Shown here piece after piece: positions 15,665 to 24,212 of a DNA stretch of 32,644 nucleotides. Where the stretch lies: contig JAJTHZ010000099.1 of the NCBI GenBank assembly GCA_021299185.1, forward strand, positions 1-32,644, written 5' to 3'. Numbering within the stretch: the first letter of the stretch is position 1; every line of letters starts with the position of its first letter. Under the pieces are notes generated by a model that saw nothing but the letters and a program-made list of their open reading frames with translations, searched no databases and was not told the origin of the DNA. This DNA is from Lysobacteraceae bacterium. GTDB taxonomy: Bacteria > Pseudomonadota > Gammaproteobacteria > Xanthomonadales > Ahniellaceae. The translations under genes were made by a program, and so were the position numbers.

Positions 15665-16977
15665 ACGCGACCGACCCCGCCGGCGCGCCGCGGCGCGTGC
15701 TCGGGTTCTGGATGTGCACTGCCCTGGTGATGGGCAACACCATCGGCATGGGCATCTTCCTGCTGCCCGCCAGCCTCGCGACCTACGGCTGGAACGCCCT
15801 GCTGGGCTGGGTGGTGACCGTGGTGGGCTGCATGTTCGTCGCGCGGGTGTTCGCCGCGCTGGCGCGTCGGCTGCCGGGCGAGGACGGCGCCTTTTCGTGG
15901 GTGCGGGTGGCGCTCGGTCCGCGCGCCGCGTTCGCGATCGGCTGGTGTTACTGGGTCTCGGTGTGGGTGACGCTGGCCACGCTGGCGGTGGGCATCGTCG
16001 GCTACCTCGGCGCGCTGTGGCCGGCGCTGGCGACGCTGCCCGCGTGGCCGCTGGGGCTGCTGCTGGTGTGGACCTTCGTCGGCGTGTCGCTGCTCGGCGC
16101 GCGCGCCGGCGGCGGCGTGCAGGTCGTGTCCACCCTGCTCAAACTGGTGCCGATGGGTGCCCTGGTGGGCTTGGGGCTGTGGCTGGCGATCAGCGAACCG
16201 GCGGCCCTGCGCGTCGATTATCCGCGCGCCGAATGGTCGTTCGGCGCCACCCTCGCGGCGTCCACGATCGCGCTGTTCGCGATGCTGGGCATCGAATCGG
16301 CATCGTTCCCCGCGCGTGCGGTGCGCGATCCGGCGACCACCATCCCGCGCGCGACCCTGGTCGGCGCGGTGCTCACCGGCCTAGTCTACATCGCGGTCTG
16401 CGCGGTGCCGATGCTGCTCCTGCCACCCGAGCAACTCGCCGCCTCGGGCGCGCCGTTCGTCGATGCCTTCGAGGTGGTGATGGGGGAGGGCAGCGGGCGC
16501 TGGATCGCGGTGTTCGTGGTGGTGAGCGGGCTCGGTGCACTCAACGGATGGACCCTGCTCGCGGGCGAACTCACGCGCACCATGGCGCGCGAACGCGCGT
16601 TGCCGGCGTGGCTGGCGGCCGACAATCCGCGCGGCGCCCCCCAGCGTGCCTTGCTGCTGTGCGGTGCGCTGGCCAGCGGCATGGTGGCGATGTCGTTCAG
16701 CGGCACGCTGGCGCAGGGCTATGCCTTCCTGACCACCGTGGTCACGGCGGCGACCCTGCCGCTGTACCTCGGGGGCGCGCTGGCGCTGTTCGCCCTGTGG
16801 CGGCGCGACCCGGTGGCGACCCGGGACGGCGCGCTCGTCGTGGCCGTCCTCGGCGGCGGATACGCGGTGCTGGCGTTCGCCGGCGTGGGTGCCGAATCGG
16901 CCGGCTGGGCCGTGGTGCTCGCGGCGGCCGGCGTGCCGGTATATCTGCTGTCGCGGCGGGGCCCGGCACGCGCCTGA
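15661..16977 (+). CDS. APC-superfamily amino acid/polyamine permease (AdiC-like)
   Basis: 438 residues, GTG start overlapping the previous stop by 4 bp, so translationally coupled. About twelve membrane helices are visible. The first carries GNTIGMGIFLLPASLA, the APC substrate-backbone motif, and resembles the GNIMGSGVFLLPANLA of the arginine/agmatine antiporter AdiC. Helix 6 has the MLGIESASFPARAVRDP segment typical of this family. It probably carries an amino acid or amine across the inner membrane, as importer or exchanger. A basic substrate is a guess from the AdiC likeness. It is the last gene of the block and converges on the SOUL gene with only 9 bp between stops; no terminator is visible there. 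Confidence 0.9.
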   Translation: MNATDPAGAPRRVLGFWMCTALVMGNTIGMGIFLLPASLATYGWNALLGWVVTVVGCMFVARVFAALARRLPGEDGAFSWVRVALGPRAAFAIGWCYWVSVWVTLATLAVGIVGYLGALWPALATLPAWPLGLLLVWTFVGVSLLGARAGGGVQVVSTLLKLVPMGALVGLGLWLAISEPAALRVDYPRAEWSFGATLAASTIALFAMLGIESASFPARAVRDPATTIPRATLVGAVLTGLVYIAVCAVPMLLLPPEQLAASGAPFVDAFEVVMGEGSGRWIAVFVVVSGLGALNGWTLLAGELTRTMARERALPAWLAADNPRGAPQRALLLCGALASGMVAMSFSGTLAQGYAFLTTVVTAATLPLYLGGALALFALWRRDPVATRDGALVVAVLGGGYAVLAFAGVGAESAGWAVVLAAAGVPVYLLSRRGPARA

Positions 16978-16986
16978 GCCTCGACC

Positions 16987-17607
16987 TCAGCGCAGGGGCA
17001 CCACCACCTCGTTGCGGCGCATGAACCAGGGCGTGATCGGCCCGTTGTAGACCGCGAAGCGCGACGGGCCGGCCGCTTCCAGCCCATCGCGCGCGAGGGC
17101 GGCCAGCAGTTCGGCTTCGTTCTCGCGCCAGTTCGATTCCGACGACAGGCCCGAGAAGCGCCGCACCGCCACCTTCTCCGCCGGGATGTCCACCAGCCGC
17201 ACCGCGGGATCGTTGGGCAGCGGTGCGGTGTCGCGGTCGAAGGCCTTCGGCAGCACGAACTGCATGGTGTGCCCGCCGCCGGCCGGGGCGCTGGTGACCG
17301 GCACCGTCATCGCGACCTTCTGCGACGCCGGCTGGCTGGTGACCGGCACGGTCATCGCGATCTTGCCGCGGGCGGTGTTGTTGCCCTGGATGTAGTCGAA
17401 CAGGCGCCGGAACGCGCGGTTGCGCGACTGCGAATAGCTTCCCTGGACCGTGGTCTCGACGGCGAGATGCGCCGCGACCTCGCGCACCTCGTAGCCGTCG
17501 GCCTGCGAAAGCACGCGGTAGTCGGGGGATTCGTAGGCCATGGCGGGCGCTCCGGCGGCGAGCAGCAGCAGGGCGGCGAGCGTCGGGAGGACGGTGCGAA
17601 TTCTCAT
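16987..17607 (-). CDS. SOUL-family haem-binding protein, exported
   Basis: 206 residues from the ATG at 17607, which begins a clean signal peptide (MRIRTVLPTLAALLLLAAG, APAMA). An in-frame start 64 codons upstream would run through the inverted repeat at 17661-17749 and was rejected. The SOUL domain follows, with YEVREVAAHLAVET, FRRLFDYIQGNN and two copies of an MTVPVTS segment (KIAMTVPVTS and KVAMTVPVTS). These correspond to the repeated MT.PV motif of SOUL/HBP proteins. The end PWFMRRNEVVVPL is also typical. Such proteins bind haem or porphyrin; an envelope haem-handling role is inferred from the signal peptide. It is a single gene, convergent with the permease. Confidence 0.9.
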   Translation of the reverse strand: MRIRTVLPTLAALLLLAAGAPAMAYESPDYRVLSQADGYEVREVAAHLAVETTVQGSYSQSRNRAFRRLFDYIQGNNTARGKIAMTVPVTSQPASQKVAMTVPVTSAPAGGGHTMQFVLPKAFDRDTAPLPNDPAVRLVDIPAEKVAVRRFSGLSSESNWRENEAELLAALARDGLEAAGPSRFAVYNGPITPWFMRRNEVVVPLR

Positions 17608-17660
17608 GAAGACAGCATGCGCCGCGTTGCCTTGCCCTGGCGTGAAGACCCATGCGCCCC

Positions 17661-17749
17661 CTGTGGGAGCGAGCATCGCTCGCGACTGCTCGGGAAGGGT
17701 TGCAGCGGAATTGGGATGCTGCCGACGCGAGCGCTGCTCGCTCCCACAG
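17661..17749. repeat. Inverted-repeat (REP-like) element, GTGGGAGCGAGC type
   Basis: CTGTGGGAGCGAGCATCGCT begins the element, and its near reverse complement, AGCGCTGCTCGCTCCCACAG, ends it, with one mismatch in the paired arms and about 45 bases between. A third decayed arm (GCGAACGCGGCTCGCGCCCAC) follows at about 17780. It lies between the SOUL gene start and the stop of yedI. It is a different family from the GTAGGAGC repeats at 1-393 but has the same two-arm layout. Confidence 0.75.
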
Positions 17750-17814
17750 GCAGGCGTCGCAGGGCCGAGTGCATCGGCGCGAACGCGGCTCGCGCCCACG
17801 GTGTGGCGCCGGGC

Positions 17815-18759
17815 TCAGGCCGCGGCAGGCTTGCGCACGAAAACCTTCTTGCCGGCCAGCACCACCGCCAGCACCACGATGCCCGCCAGCACCCCGAACA
17901 CACCGTCGAAACCGGTCAGCAGCAAGGTGCGGCCGATGCCCTCGCCGGGGCCGAGCATCGCCGTCGCCCAGCCGCCGAAGGTGTCGGCGATCGTGTGCAC
18001 GCCGTGCACCACGATGCCGCCGCCGACCAGGAACATCGCCGCCGTGCCGAGGATCGACAGCGCCTTCATGAACCACGGGGCGAAGGCGAGGATGCCGCTG
18101 CCCAGCGCGCGCTTGGCGGCTGCAAGTCCGCCGCCCTGCGCGCGGTACAGGTGGGCGCCGAGGTCGTCCAGCTTGACGATGCCGGCGACCAGCCCGTAGA
18201 CACCCACCGTCATCAGCACCGCGATCGCGCACAGGGTCAGCACCTGGGTGGTGAACGGCGCGGCGCTCACGCTGCCCAGCGTGATCACGATGATCTCGGC
18301 CGACAGGATGAAGTCGGTGCGCACCGCGCCCTTGATCTTGTCCTTCTCCAGCTTCACCAGGTCGACGTTCGGGTCGACGATGGCCTTCTTCAGTTCGGCC
18401 GCGTGCGCGGCGTCCTCGGCCGGGTGCATGAGCTTGTGCGCCAGCTTCTCGACACCCTCGTAGCAGAGGAACAGGCCGCCGACCATCATCAGCGGCAGCA
18501 CCGCCCACGGTGCGAAGGCGCTGATCAGCAGCGCGGCGGGCACCAGGATCACCTTGTTGATCGCCGAGCCCTTGGCGACCGCCCACACCACCGGCAGCTC
18601 GCGATCGGACGCCACGCCGGTGACCTGCTGCGCGTTCAGTGCGAGGTCGTCGCCCAGCACGCCAGCGGTCTTCTTGGCCGCCACCTTGGTCATCACCGAC
18701 ATGTCGTCGAGGATCGTGGCGATGTCGTCGATGAGCGCGAACAGGCTGGAGCCGGCCAT
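17815..18759 (-). CDS. yedI: DUF808-family inner-membrane protein (YedI-like)
   Basis: 314 residues, close to the roughly 305 of E. coli YedI. The N-terminus [19 protein letters not shown] and the segment [22 protein letters not shown] are characteristic of the DUF808 family. About six to eight membrane helices are present, with a charged loop rich in Lys/Glu at about 110-145 ([20 protein letters not shown]). The C-terminal helices contain [18 protein letters not shown]. The function of the family is unknown. The frame stays open far upstream, but ATG at 18759 matches the family N-terminus. It is divergent from the PIN-domain gene, with 69 bp between starts, so both promoters must lie in that gap. 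Confidence 0.92.
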   Translation of the reverse strand: MAGSSLFALIDDIATILDDMSVMTKVAAKKTAGVLGDDLALNAQQVTGVASDRELPVVWAVAKGSAINKVILVPAALLISAFAPWAVLPLMMVGGLFLCYEGVEKLAHKLMHPAEDAAHAAELKKAIVDPNVDLVKLEKDKIKGAVRTDFILSAEIIVITLGSVSAAPFTTQVLTLCAIAVLMTVGVYGLVAGIVKLDDLGAHLYRAQGGGLAAAKRALGSGILAFAPWFMKALSILGTAAMFLVGGGIVVHGVHTIADTFGGWATAMLGPGEGIGRTLLLTGFDGVFGVLAGIVVLAVVLAGKKVFVRKPAAA

Positions 18760-18828
18760 GGGGTTCCCGGGACTGCGAGGCGGGCCGCCAGTGTACGGGC
18801 CGCACCCGGAGCGCGGTAGGCTCGTCGG

Positions 18829-19398
18829 ATGGCCGCCGCATCGCCGGTTCGCATCGTGCTCGACACCAACGCCTGCCTCGACCTGTTCGTGTTCAACGAC
18901 CGGGTCGGCGGGCCGCTGCGCGCGTTGCTGGAGGCCGGGCGCGCGCAGGCGGTGACGGATGCAGCCTGCCGGTCGGAGTGGCAGCGCGTGCTGCGTTATC
19001 CGCACCTGGGGTTCGACCCGGAGCGCATCGAGGTCGCCGAGGCGGCTTTCGAGGCGTGGGTGGTCGAGTGGGCGGATGCGGGTCCGGACGCGGCCATGCA
19101 TTCGATTCGCGGGCCGGCGTCGACAGTGCCGAAGGCGGCGCCAGCAGGATGGGCCCCGCCGCCGGGTCCGGTCCCGAGCGAGCCCCCGGCGCCGTTGCCG
19201 CCGCTGCCGCGCTGCAAGGACCCCGACGACCAGAAGTTCCTCGAACTGGCCGCCCGCTGCGGCGCCCGCGTGCTGGTCACGCGCGATGCCAGCCTGCTGC
19301 GCCTGTCGAAACGCGCGTTCGCCGTGGCGGGCTTCGTCGTGCTGCCGCCGCAGGCGGCGGTCGCGCTGCTGTATGCCGCCGCACTCCCGCATCCGTAG
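18829..19398 (+). CDS. PIN-domain protein (putative toxin/RNase) with proline-rich insert
   Basis: 189 residues. The PIN fold is shown by Asp12 and Asn14 ([13 protein letters not shown]), Glu50 (CRSEWQRVL), Asp131/Asp134 ([12 protein letters not shown]) and Asp153 ([10 protein letters not shown]), the acidic residues that bind metal in PIN nucleases. It resembles the group annotated as putative toxin-antitoxin toxin component, PIN family. Between the third helix and the acidic motif there is a Pro/Ala-rich stretch of about 35 residues (94-128) not expected in a PIN core. No antitoxin gene sits beside it: upstream is the divergent yedI, downstream a repeat. The TAG stop (19396-19398) is part of the GTAGG start of the REP-like element at 19395. 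Confidence 0.85.
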   Translation: MAAASPVRIVLDTNACLDLFVFNDRVGGPLRALLEAGRAQAVTDAACRSEWQRVLRYPHLGFDPERIEVAEAAFEAWVVEWADAGPDAAMHSIRGPASTVPKAAPAGWAPPPGPVPSEPPAPLPPLPRCKDPDDQKFLELAARCGARVLVTRDASLLRLSKRAFAVAGFVVLPPQAAVALLYAAALPHP

Positions 19399-19498
19399 GC
19401 GCGCGCTTGCGCGCGATCGCCACGTCGCGCGCTCGCGGCACGACACCGTTCTTGCCGCAAGCCTTCGGTGTTGCGGTCGCGCGCAAGCGCGCTCCTAC
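19395..19498. repeat. Single two-arm REP-like element, GTAGGAGC type
   Basis: It starts with GTAGGCGCGCGCTTGCGCGC and ends with its near reverse complement, GCGCGCAAGCGCGCTCCTAC, 104 bp in all. It is the same family as each 98-bp unit at 1-393 but with a different centre. The 149 bp after it, up to the end of putP, hold a small palindromic patch and no gene. Confidence 0.85.
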
Positions 19499-19647
19499 GA
19501 CGGCGGCAGGAGGCAGCCGATCGGTGGATACCCTCTTTCGCGCTCTTTCGCGAGCGGGAGAACGGCAGGCGGGATGGTGGGTGGCAGCAAGGCGGAAAAG
19601 CTCGCGGCGCACGCGCCGATTCCACCGGGCCTGAGGGCGTCGCAGAC

Positions 19648-21135
19648 TCAGCGCAAGGCTCGATACTCCGTCGCCACCTCCGCGAAGCGCGCGGCGATCG
19701 ATGCCGACGGCGGCGCACCCAGGCGCGAGACGACCACGATCGCGAGCGAGGCCAGCACCACGCCCGGCACCATCTCGTAGAGGCCGAACCAGGCGTAGTG
19801 TTTCCACACCAGCACCACCACCGCACCCACCACCATGCCGGCCAGTGCGCCGTTGCGCGTCATCCGCGGCCACAGCAGGGACAGCACCACCACCGGCCCG
19901 AACGCCGCGCCGAAGCCGGCCCAGGCGTAGCTGACCATGTCGAGCACGCGGTTCTCCGGATTCCAGGCCAGCAGGATCGCCACCAGCGCCACCGCGACGA
20001 GGGTCATTCGGCCCACCCAGACGAGTTCGCGCTGGCTCGCGCGCGGGCGCAGGAAGGGCTTGTAGAGGTCTTCCGTCAGCGCGCTCGAACACACCAGCAA
20101 CTGGCACGACAGGGTGCTCATGATCGCCGCCAGCACCGCGGCCAGCAGCACGCCGGCGATCCACGGGTTGAACAGCTCGCGCGCCTGCACCAGGAACACG
20201 CGCTCGGGATTGGCATCGATGATGGCCTTGGCCTCGGGATTGCCCAACGCCCAGGCGATGCCGAAGAAGCCGCAGGCCATCGCGCCGCCCAGGCACAGCA
20301 CCATCCAGGTCATCGAGATGCGCCGCGCCGGGGCGATCGCCGCCGCCGATTCCGCCGCCATGAAGCGCGCCAGGATGTGCGGCTGGCCGACGTAGCCGAG
20401 GCCCCAGGCCATCAGCGACACGATGCCGACCAGCGTGGTCCCGTGGAACCAGTCCAGCCGCGCCGGATCGAACTGCTGCACCAGCGCGATGCTTTCCGCC
20501 GGCCCACCGGCCGAGGCGATCACCACTACCGGCGCGATCAACAGGGCGAGGATCATCAGCGTGGCCTGCACCGTATCGGTCCAGCTCACGGCGAGGAAGC
20601 CGCCGACCGCCGTGTAGGCGATCGTGGCCGCCGCACCGGCCAGCATCGCCACCGGGTAGGACACCTCGAACAGGCTCTCGAACAGCCGCGCCCCGGCCAC
20701 GATGCCCGAGGCCGAATAGATGGCGAAGAAGACCAGGATCACCAGCGCCGGGATCACCCGCAGCAGGCGGCTCGTGTCCTCGAAGCGGGCGGTGAAATAG
20801 TCCGGCAGGGTCAGCGCGTTCTGCGCGCGCTCGGTGTAGATGCGCAGGCGCGCCGCCACGTAGCGCCAGTTCGCCCACGCGCCGATGACCAGTCCGATCG
20901 CGATCCAGGCCTCGCTGGCCCCGCCCGCGTACAGCGCCCCCGGCAGCCCCATCAGCAGCCAGCCGCTCATGTCGGAGGCGCCCGCCGCCAGCGCCGTCAC
21001 CCAGGGGTTGAGGCTGCGTCCGCCGAGGATGAAGTCGTCGAAGTCCCGCGTGCGCCGCCAGGCCCAGAAGCCGATCAGCAGCATGCCGGCGATGTAGACG
21101 CCGAAGGTGGCGAGGGTGGGGATGGAGGCGGTCAT
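19648..21135 (-). CDS. putP: Sodium/proline symporter PutP
   Basis: 495 residues (E. coli PutP has about 502), with about 13 membrane helices of the SSS family. Family signatures are visible: FDDFILGGRSLNPWVTALAAG, then ASDMSGWLLMGLPGALY in helix 2, which matches the Na+/proline site region of PutP. TLPDYFTARFED, AVGGFLAVSWTDT and LMAWGLGYVGQPHILARFMA also match. It imports L-proline with Na+ across the inner membrane. ATG at 21135 is chosen because it gives the usual family N-terminus; a TTG 12 codons upstream is possible. No putA lies beside it. It is divergent from the cupin gene, with a possible promoter at 21165-21193. Confidence 0.93.
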   Translation of the reverse strand: MTASIPTLATFGVYIAGMLLIGFWAWRRTRDFDDFILGGRSLNPWVTALAAGASDMSGWLLMGLPGALYAGGASEAWIAIGLVIGAWANWRYVAARLRIYTERAQNALTLPDYFTARFEDTSRLLRVIPALVILVFFAIYSASGIVAGARLFESLFEVSYPVAMLAGAAATIAYTAVGGFLAVSWTDTVQATLMILALLIAPVVVIASAGGPAESIALVQQFDPARLDWFHGTTLVGIVSLMAWGLGYVGQPHILARFMAAESAAAIAPARRISMTWMVLCLGGAMACGFFGIAWALGNPEAKAIIDANPERVFLVQARELFNPWIAGVLLAAVLAAIMSTLSCQLLVCSSALTEDLYKPFLRPRASQRELVWVGRMTLVAVALVAILLAWNPENRVLDMVSYAWAGFGAAFGPVVVLSLLWPRMTRNGALAGMVVGAVVVLVWKHYAWFGLYEMVPGVVLASLAIVVVSRLGAPPSASIAARFAEVATEYRALR

Positions 21136-21164
21136 CGGCGGCGGCAAAGGGGTGGACAGCCCGG

Positions 21165-21193
21165 ATGACAATGCATGCAGGCGTCGACGTCAA
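21165..21193 (-). promoter_or_regulatory. Possible sigma-70 promoter for putP
   Basis: Read on the minus strand, TTGACG (21193-21188) is followed after 17 bp by TGTCAT (21170-21165), about 30 bp before the putP ATG. The -35 is good, the -10 is poor. The spacer contains ATGCAT. Confidence 0.35.
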
Positions 21194-21330
21194 TGCGCGC
21201 GGGTCCGGCGCGTTCCGCAACCGTCGCCGGCCCCCTGTGCAAGCAACCCCGGATGCCGTGCCGATGGGGTACAGGATCGCGGGTCGGCTCCCGTGCTACC
21301 GTCCAGCGCCGCCTTGGCAGGACTGCTGCG

Positions 21331-21681
21331 ATGGCCGCGATCAACCTGGCGCAGAAGCTGGCGACCTTCTCGGCGCATTGGCAGCCGCGCGTGGTCGGCC
21401 AGTTCAACGGCCACGACCTGATGGTGGTCAAGGTCAAGGGCGAATTCGTCTGGCACCAGCACGACGACACGGACGACTTCTTTCTGGTCCTCAGCGGCCG
21501 CATGACCATCCGGATGCACGAAGGCGACGTCACACTCGGACCAGGCGAGGTCTTCGTGGTGCCGAAAGGCGTGCCGCATTGTCCGGTCGCGGAGGAGGAA
21601 GCCCACCTGCTGCTGATCGAGCCGACCGGTACGCCCAACACCGGCGACGCCAGCACGGCGGCGCCGCGGCGCGTGATCTAG
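21331..21681 (+). CDS. Small cupin-domain protein
   Basis: 116 residues, a single cupin barrel. Motif 1 is GEFVWHQHDDTDDFFLVLSG, with His-x-His and an Asp where the third acidic ligand (usually Glu) falls. Motif 2 is GDVTLGPGEVFVVPKGVPHC, with its His. These residues would bind one metal ion. Proteins this short with the N-terminal form NLAQKLATFSAHWQPRVVG are usually annotated cupin domain-containing protein and have no assigned reaction. ATG at 21331 gives that N-terminus, and the open frame upstream has no similarity to the family. It is divergent from putP and followed after about 250 bp by the broken TraB-like gene. Confidence 0.85.
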   Translation: MAAINLAQKLATFSAHWQPRVVGQFNGHDLMVVKVKGEFVWHQHDDTDDFFLVLSGRMTIRMHEGDVTLGPGEVFVVPKGVPHCPVAEEEAHLLLIEPTGTPNTGDASTAAPRRVI

Positions 21682-21930
21682 CGCACCCGGGAACGCGTTT
21701 CCCACCCCGCATTGCGTCCGTGCGCGCGCGGCCCGTCGGATGCCGCAGGAAGCGTCGGCGCGTTCGCGCTGGAAGATGCCGGGTTGCGACCGCTGGCGAT
21801 CAGCATTCTGCTGATCGACGGGCCGCGTGCGCTCGGTGATCATGCAGCGGCGAGTCCGTGGTGGATGCTGCGCGCATCGGTCCGCGGATCGGGGGGGCGG
21901 GCCCAGGGACTTGATGCGAGGGGAGGGGTG

Positions 21931-23061
21931 GTGAGCGATCGATCCGAGGGGCCGTCGGTCTCGCCGTGGCGGCTGCGCCTGCAGGGCGCGTGGTGGTTCG
22001 CGCTGCTGGCGGGTTTCGTTCTCTGCCTGCCGGTCCTGCTTGGCTGGGGCTGGTGGATGTTGCTGGGCGTGGTGTTGCTGGCGGCGCTGGTCGCCCTGCC
22101 CGCGGCCTGGCTGTTGCGCCGCGTGTCCACCGCGGCGGCGGGGCGATCGTTCGGCGCCGGCTGGCTGCGCGCGACGATCGGCTGGAGCCTGGCGCTCGGG
22201 ATCGCGCTCGCTGCGCCGTCCTACTACCTCGCGACCATCACCGACACGCGCCCGGCCACCATCCCGCAGGTGGCGCCGAGCAACGGCGACAAGCGCGTCG
22301 TGTTCCAGGGCATGCAGCACGTCGCGTCGGAGAACTTCAACAAGGCGGTGATCTAAGACGTGGAGAAAGCGCTGTCGGAGGGCTACGTCATCTACTACGA
22401 GGGCGTGCAGACCGGCAGTCCGGAATCGAAGGCCTTCTTCGGCCAGTTCGCCGACGAACTGACCGGCGGCGGCAAGGACCTCGAGGCGACGTACAAGTCG
22501 ATCGGCGAGGTGTGCGGCATGGCGTTCCAGCTCGACTACTTCGGGCTGCTCGAAGCCGACAAGGCCGCGCACCCCGAGCGCCACGTGATGGCCGACGTCG
22601 ATGCGCTCGAGATGAAGGCCGAATACGAGCGCCTGCTGCGCGAGTACCCCGCGTTCGCGAAGGCGCACGCGAACGACTTCAAGCCCAAGCCCGCGACCGA
22701 CGACGATGCGCTGGCGCTGCGCGTGCTGCAGTGGCTGAAGGACGGCAGCGCATCCCAGCGGGCGCTGGGCGGGATCGCCTGCCGCGGCCTGTGGACCTTG
22801 CTGCTCGCGCCGTCCGCGCCGAAGGCGCCGGGGCCGATGGATGCCGTCGCGCTCGACTTCCGCAACCGCGCGCTTGCGCAGCGCATCATGGAGGACCCGC
22901 GCGAGCGGATCTTCATCACCTACGGCGCCAACCACCTGCCTGGCCTGCTCGCCGAACTGCGCAAGCGCGATCCGCGCTGGGCGGTCGGGTCGGTGAAGTG
23001 GCTGCGCACGATCGAAGCCCCGCAACACCTCGAGGGCCGGCTGCAGGGCGTCGACGGTTGA
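21931..23061 (+). pseudogene. TraB/GumN-like membrane protein interrupted by an in-frame TAA
   Basis: One continuous reading frame of 377 codons broken at 22354-22356 by TAA, with the frame unchanged on both sides. The first part (GTG at 21931 after a GGGGAGGGG ribosome binding site) has two to three hydrophobic helices (about 22-45, 48-65 and 78-95) and then KRVVFQGMQHVASENFNKAVI. After the stop the protein goes on as DVEKALSEGYVIYYEGVQ and ends with FITYGANHLPGLLAEL. The two H-containing segments and YYEG resemble TraB/PrgY/GumN proteins. A single change such as TAC (Tyr) to TAA explains the break. The second half could start at GTG 22360 but would lack the first motif and the membrane anchor. 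Coding bias is normal throughout, so the lesion is recent or a sequencing error. Confidence 0.8.
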
Positions 23062-23335
23062 TGCTCGGGGCGCGCGCCGAAGCCCTTTCGTGATGGCAAG
23101 CCCGTTGCCGCGCAAGCACTGCCGCCTTGTCGAGGGATGGCCCGGGCGCAGGCTCTCGCTGCAGATGTCGTCGTTGTCTTCGGGCCGTCGCACCTCGCGA
23201 ACCCGGCGGTCACGCTGAGAGCGAGCTGTCGATCAGGGTCGAAGCCGGGTTCGGTCTGCCGCGCCCGACAGGTTGACCCCTCCGCTGCGCCCGCAGACCG
23301 ACCGACACCCGCTGGCGGACGCGCCCGCGACCGGG

Positions 23336-23691
23336 CTACGTGACCTCCGGCCACGCCAGCCGCCCGTCCACCACCACGGGCGAGCGGCCGCCGACCCACA
23401 CCGTGCCGTCGGCGTCGATCGCCACGTCGAGCCGCGCGTCGTGGCCGATCTCGCGGCCCTGGCTGACGGTGTAGCCGCGCGACAGCGGGCCGTTTGATTC
23501 CAGTTCGCGCAGCCAGGAGGCGACCAGGCCGTTGGCGGCGCCGGATGCCGGGTCTTCGTCGATACCGACGCCGCACGGGAAGGCGCGCACCACCAGCGCG
23601 GGGGCATCGCCCGGCTGGCGGGCGAAGGCGGTGAGGCCGAGGCTGTCGGCGGCGCGCGCGAGTGCGGCGATCGCCGCATGCGGCGCGCGCC
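23336..23691 (-). pseudogene. 5'-truncated second copy of phzF (C-terminal fragment only)
   Basis: Encodes about 118 residues matching the last 114 or so of the intact phzF at 25630-26517 almost exactly, from APHAAIAALARA through DEDPASGAAN to VVVDGRLAWP. The copies diverge only in the last few residues (EVT here, DTG there). Upstream of 23691 the similarity stops abruptly and the frame continues into unrelated sequence, so the N-terminal half with the catalytic glutamate and the GHP motif is missing. It cannot be a working PhzF enzyme. It is one arm of the 343-bp direct repeat. Confidence 0.9.
23349..23691. repeat. 343-bp direct repeat, copy A (partner 25643-25985)
   Basis: Aligned without gaps at an offset of 2294 bp, I count about ten mismatches, so near 97% identity. 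The repeat starts at GGCCACGCCAGCCGCCCGTC, just inside the phzF 3' end, and ends at the CATGCGG(C/G)GCGCGCC junction. Copy B is the 3' part of the intact phzF gene. The two copies bracket 1951 bp holding one gene for a secreted protein. Confidence 0.93.
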
Positions 23692-24212
23692 GGGTCCGTA
23701 AATTCCGAGGCCACAGCGCGATTTCCCTGGATGCGCACTGCCGCGGCGCCGTCCTTTGCGATCGGCAATGGGCACGCGCCGATACGCGCGCAGGCGACGT
23801 CCTCGTGTCGACACCCGCGACGGGGTGGCGCGGGCTCGTCCAGGCTGCGGCGCGCGCACCGCCGGGCAGGTTTTCGGTGCCGGCGGGATGGCCGTCGAAG
23901 GCATGGAGGGCGTTCCGGCGCATCGGCCGGCGGCGGGGCCCGGCCGCGTGACACGATCGACGGCCTGATTACGCGTTGGGTCGTAACGGGGCGGCCCACA
24001 CGCGAGGATCGTGCAATGAGCAACGACGGCATCACGGCGGTTTCAGGTCGGAGCGGTTTCTGCGCCAGATACGGGCGAAGCGCGCGGAACCGGGTGGTGC
24101 ATGCCGGTACGCGGACCTCACGCAGGGGCAGGTGCGTTCGGGGCTGCGCTGGGCTTTCTGCGTGTCGCGGACCGTGCATCGCCCACGGATCGACGGATCG
24201 AGGAGTGCGAGC
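23692..24212. other. Non-coding stretch between truncated phzF and the secreted-protein gene
   Basis: 521 bp without a convincing gene. Third-position GC bias is weaker than in neighbours. Open frames here are short and Arg/Cys-rich. The only candidate is a 66-codon frame from ATG 24016 (after GAGGATCG) to TGA 24216, which overlaps the next start by ATGA; I do not call it. It probably carries the promoter of the secreted-protein gene. Confidence 0.5.

Noticed and set aside
16975-16989. Shared terminator between the permease and the SOUL gene
   Set aside because: Only 9 bp separate the stops and no stem with T-run is visible there.
19468-21168. Plus-strand open frame of 566 codons opposite putP
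   Set aside because: His/Arg/Gln-rich shadow; putP on the other strand is unmistakable.
23062-23335. Short frames between the TraB-like gene and truncated phzF
   Set aside because: 274 bp with only short frames lacking ribosome binding sites and family resemblance; treated as intergenic.
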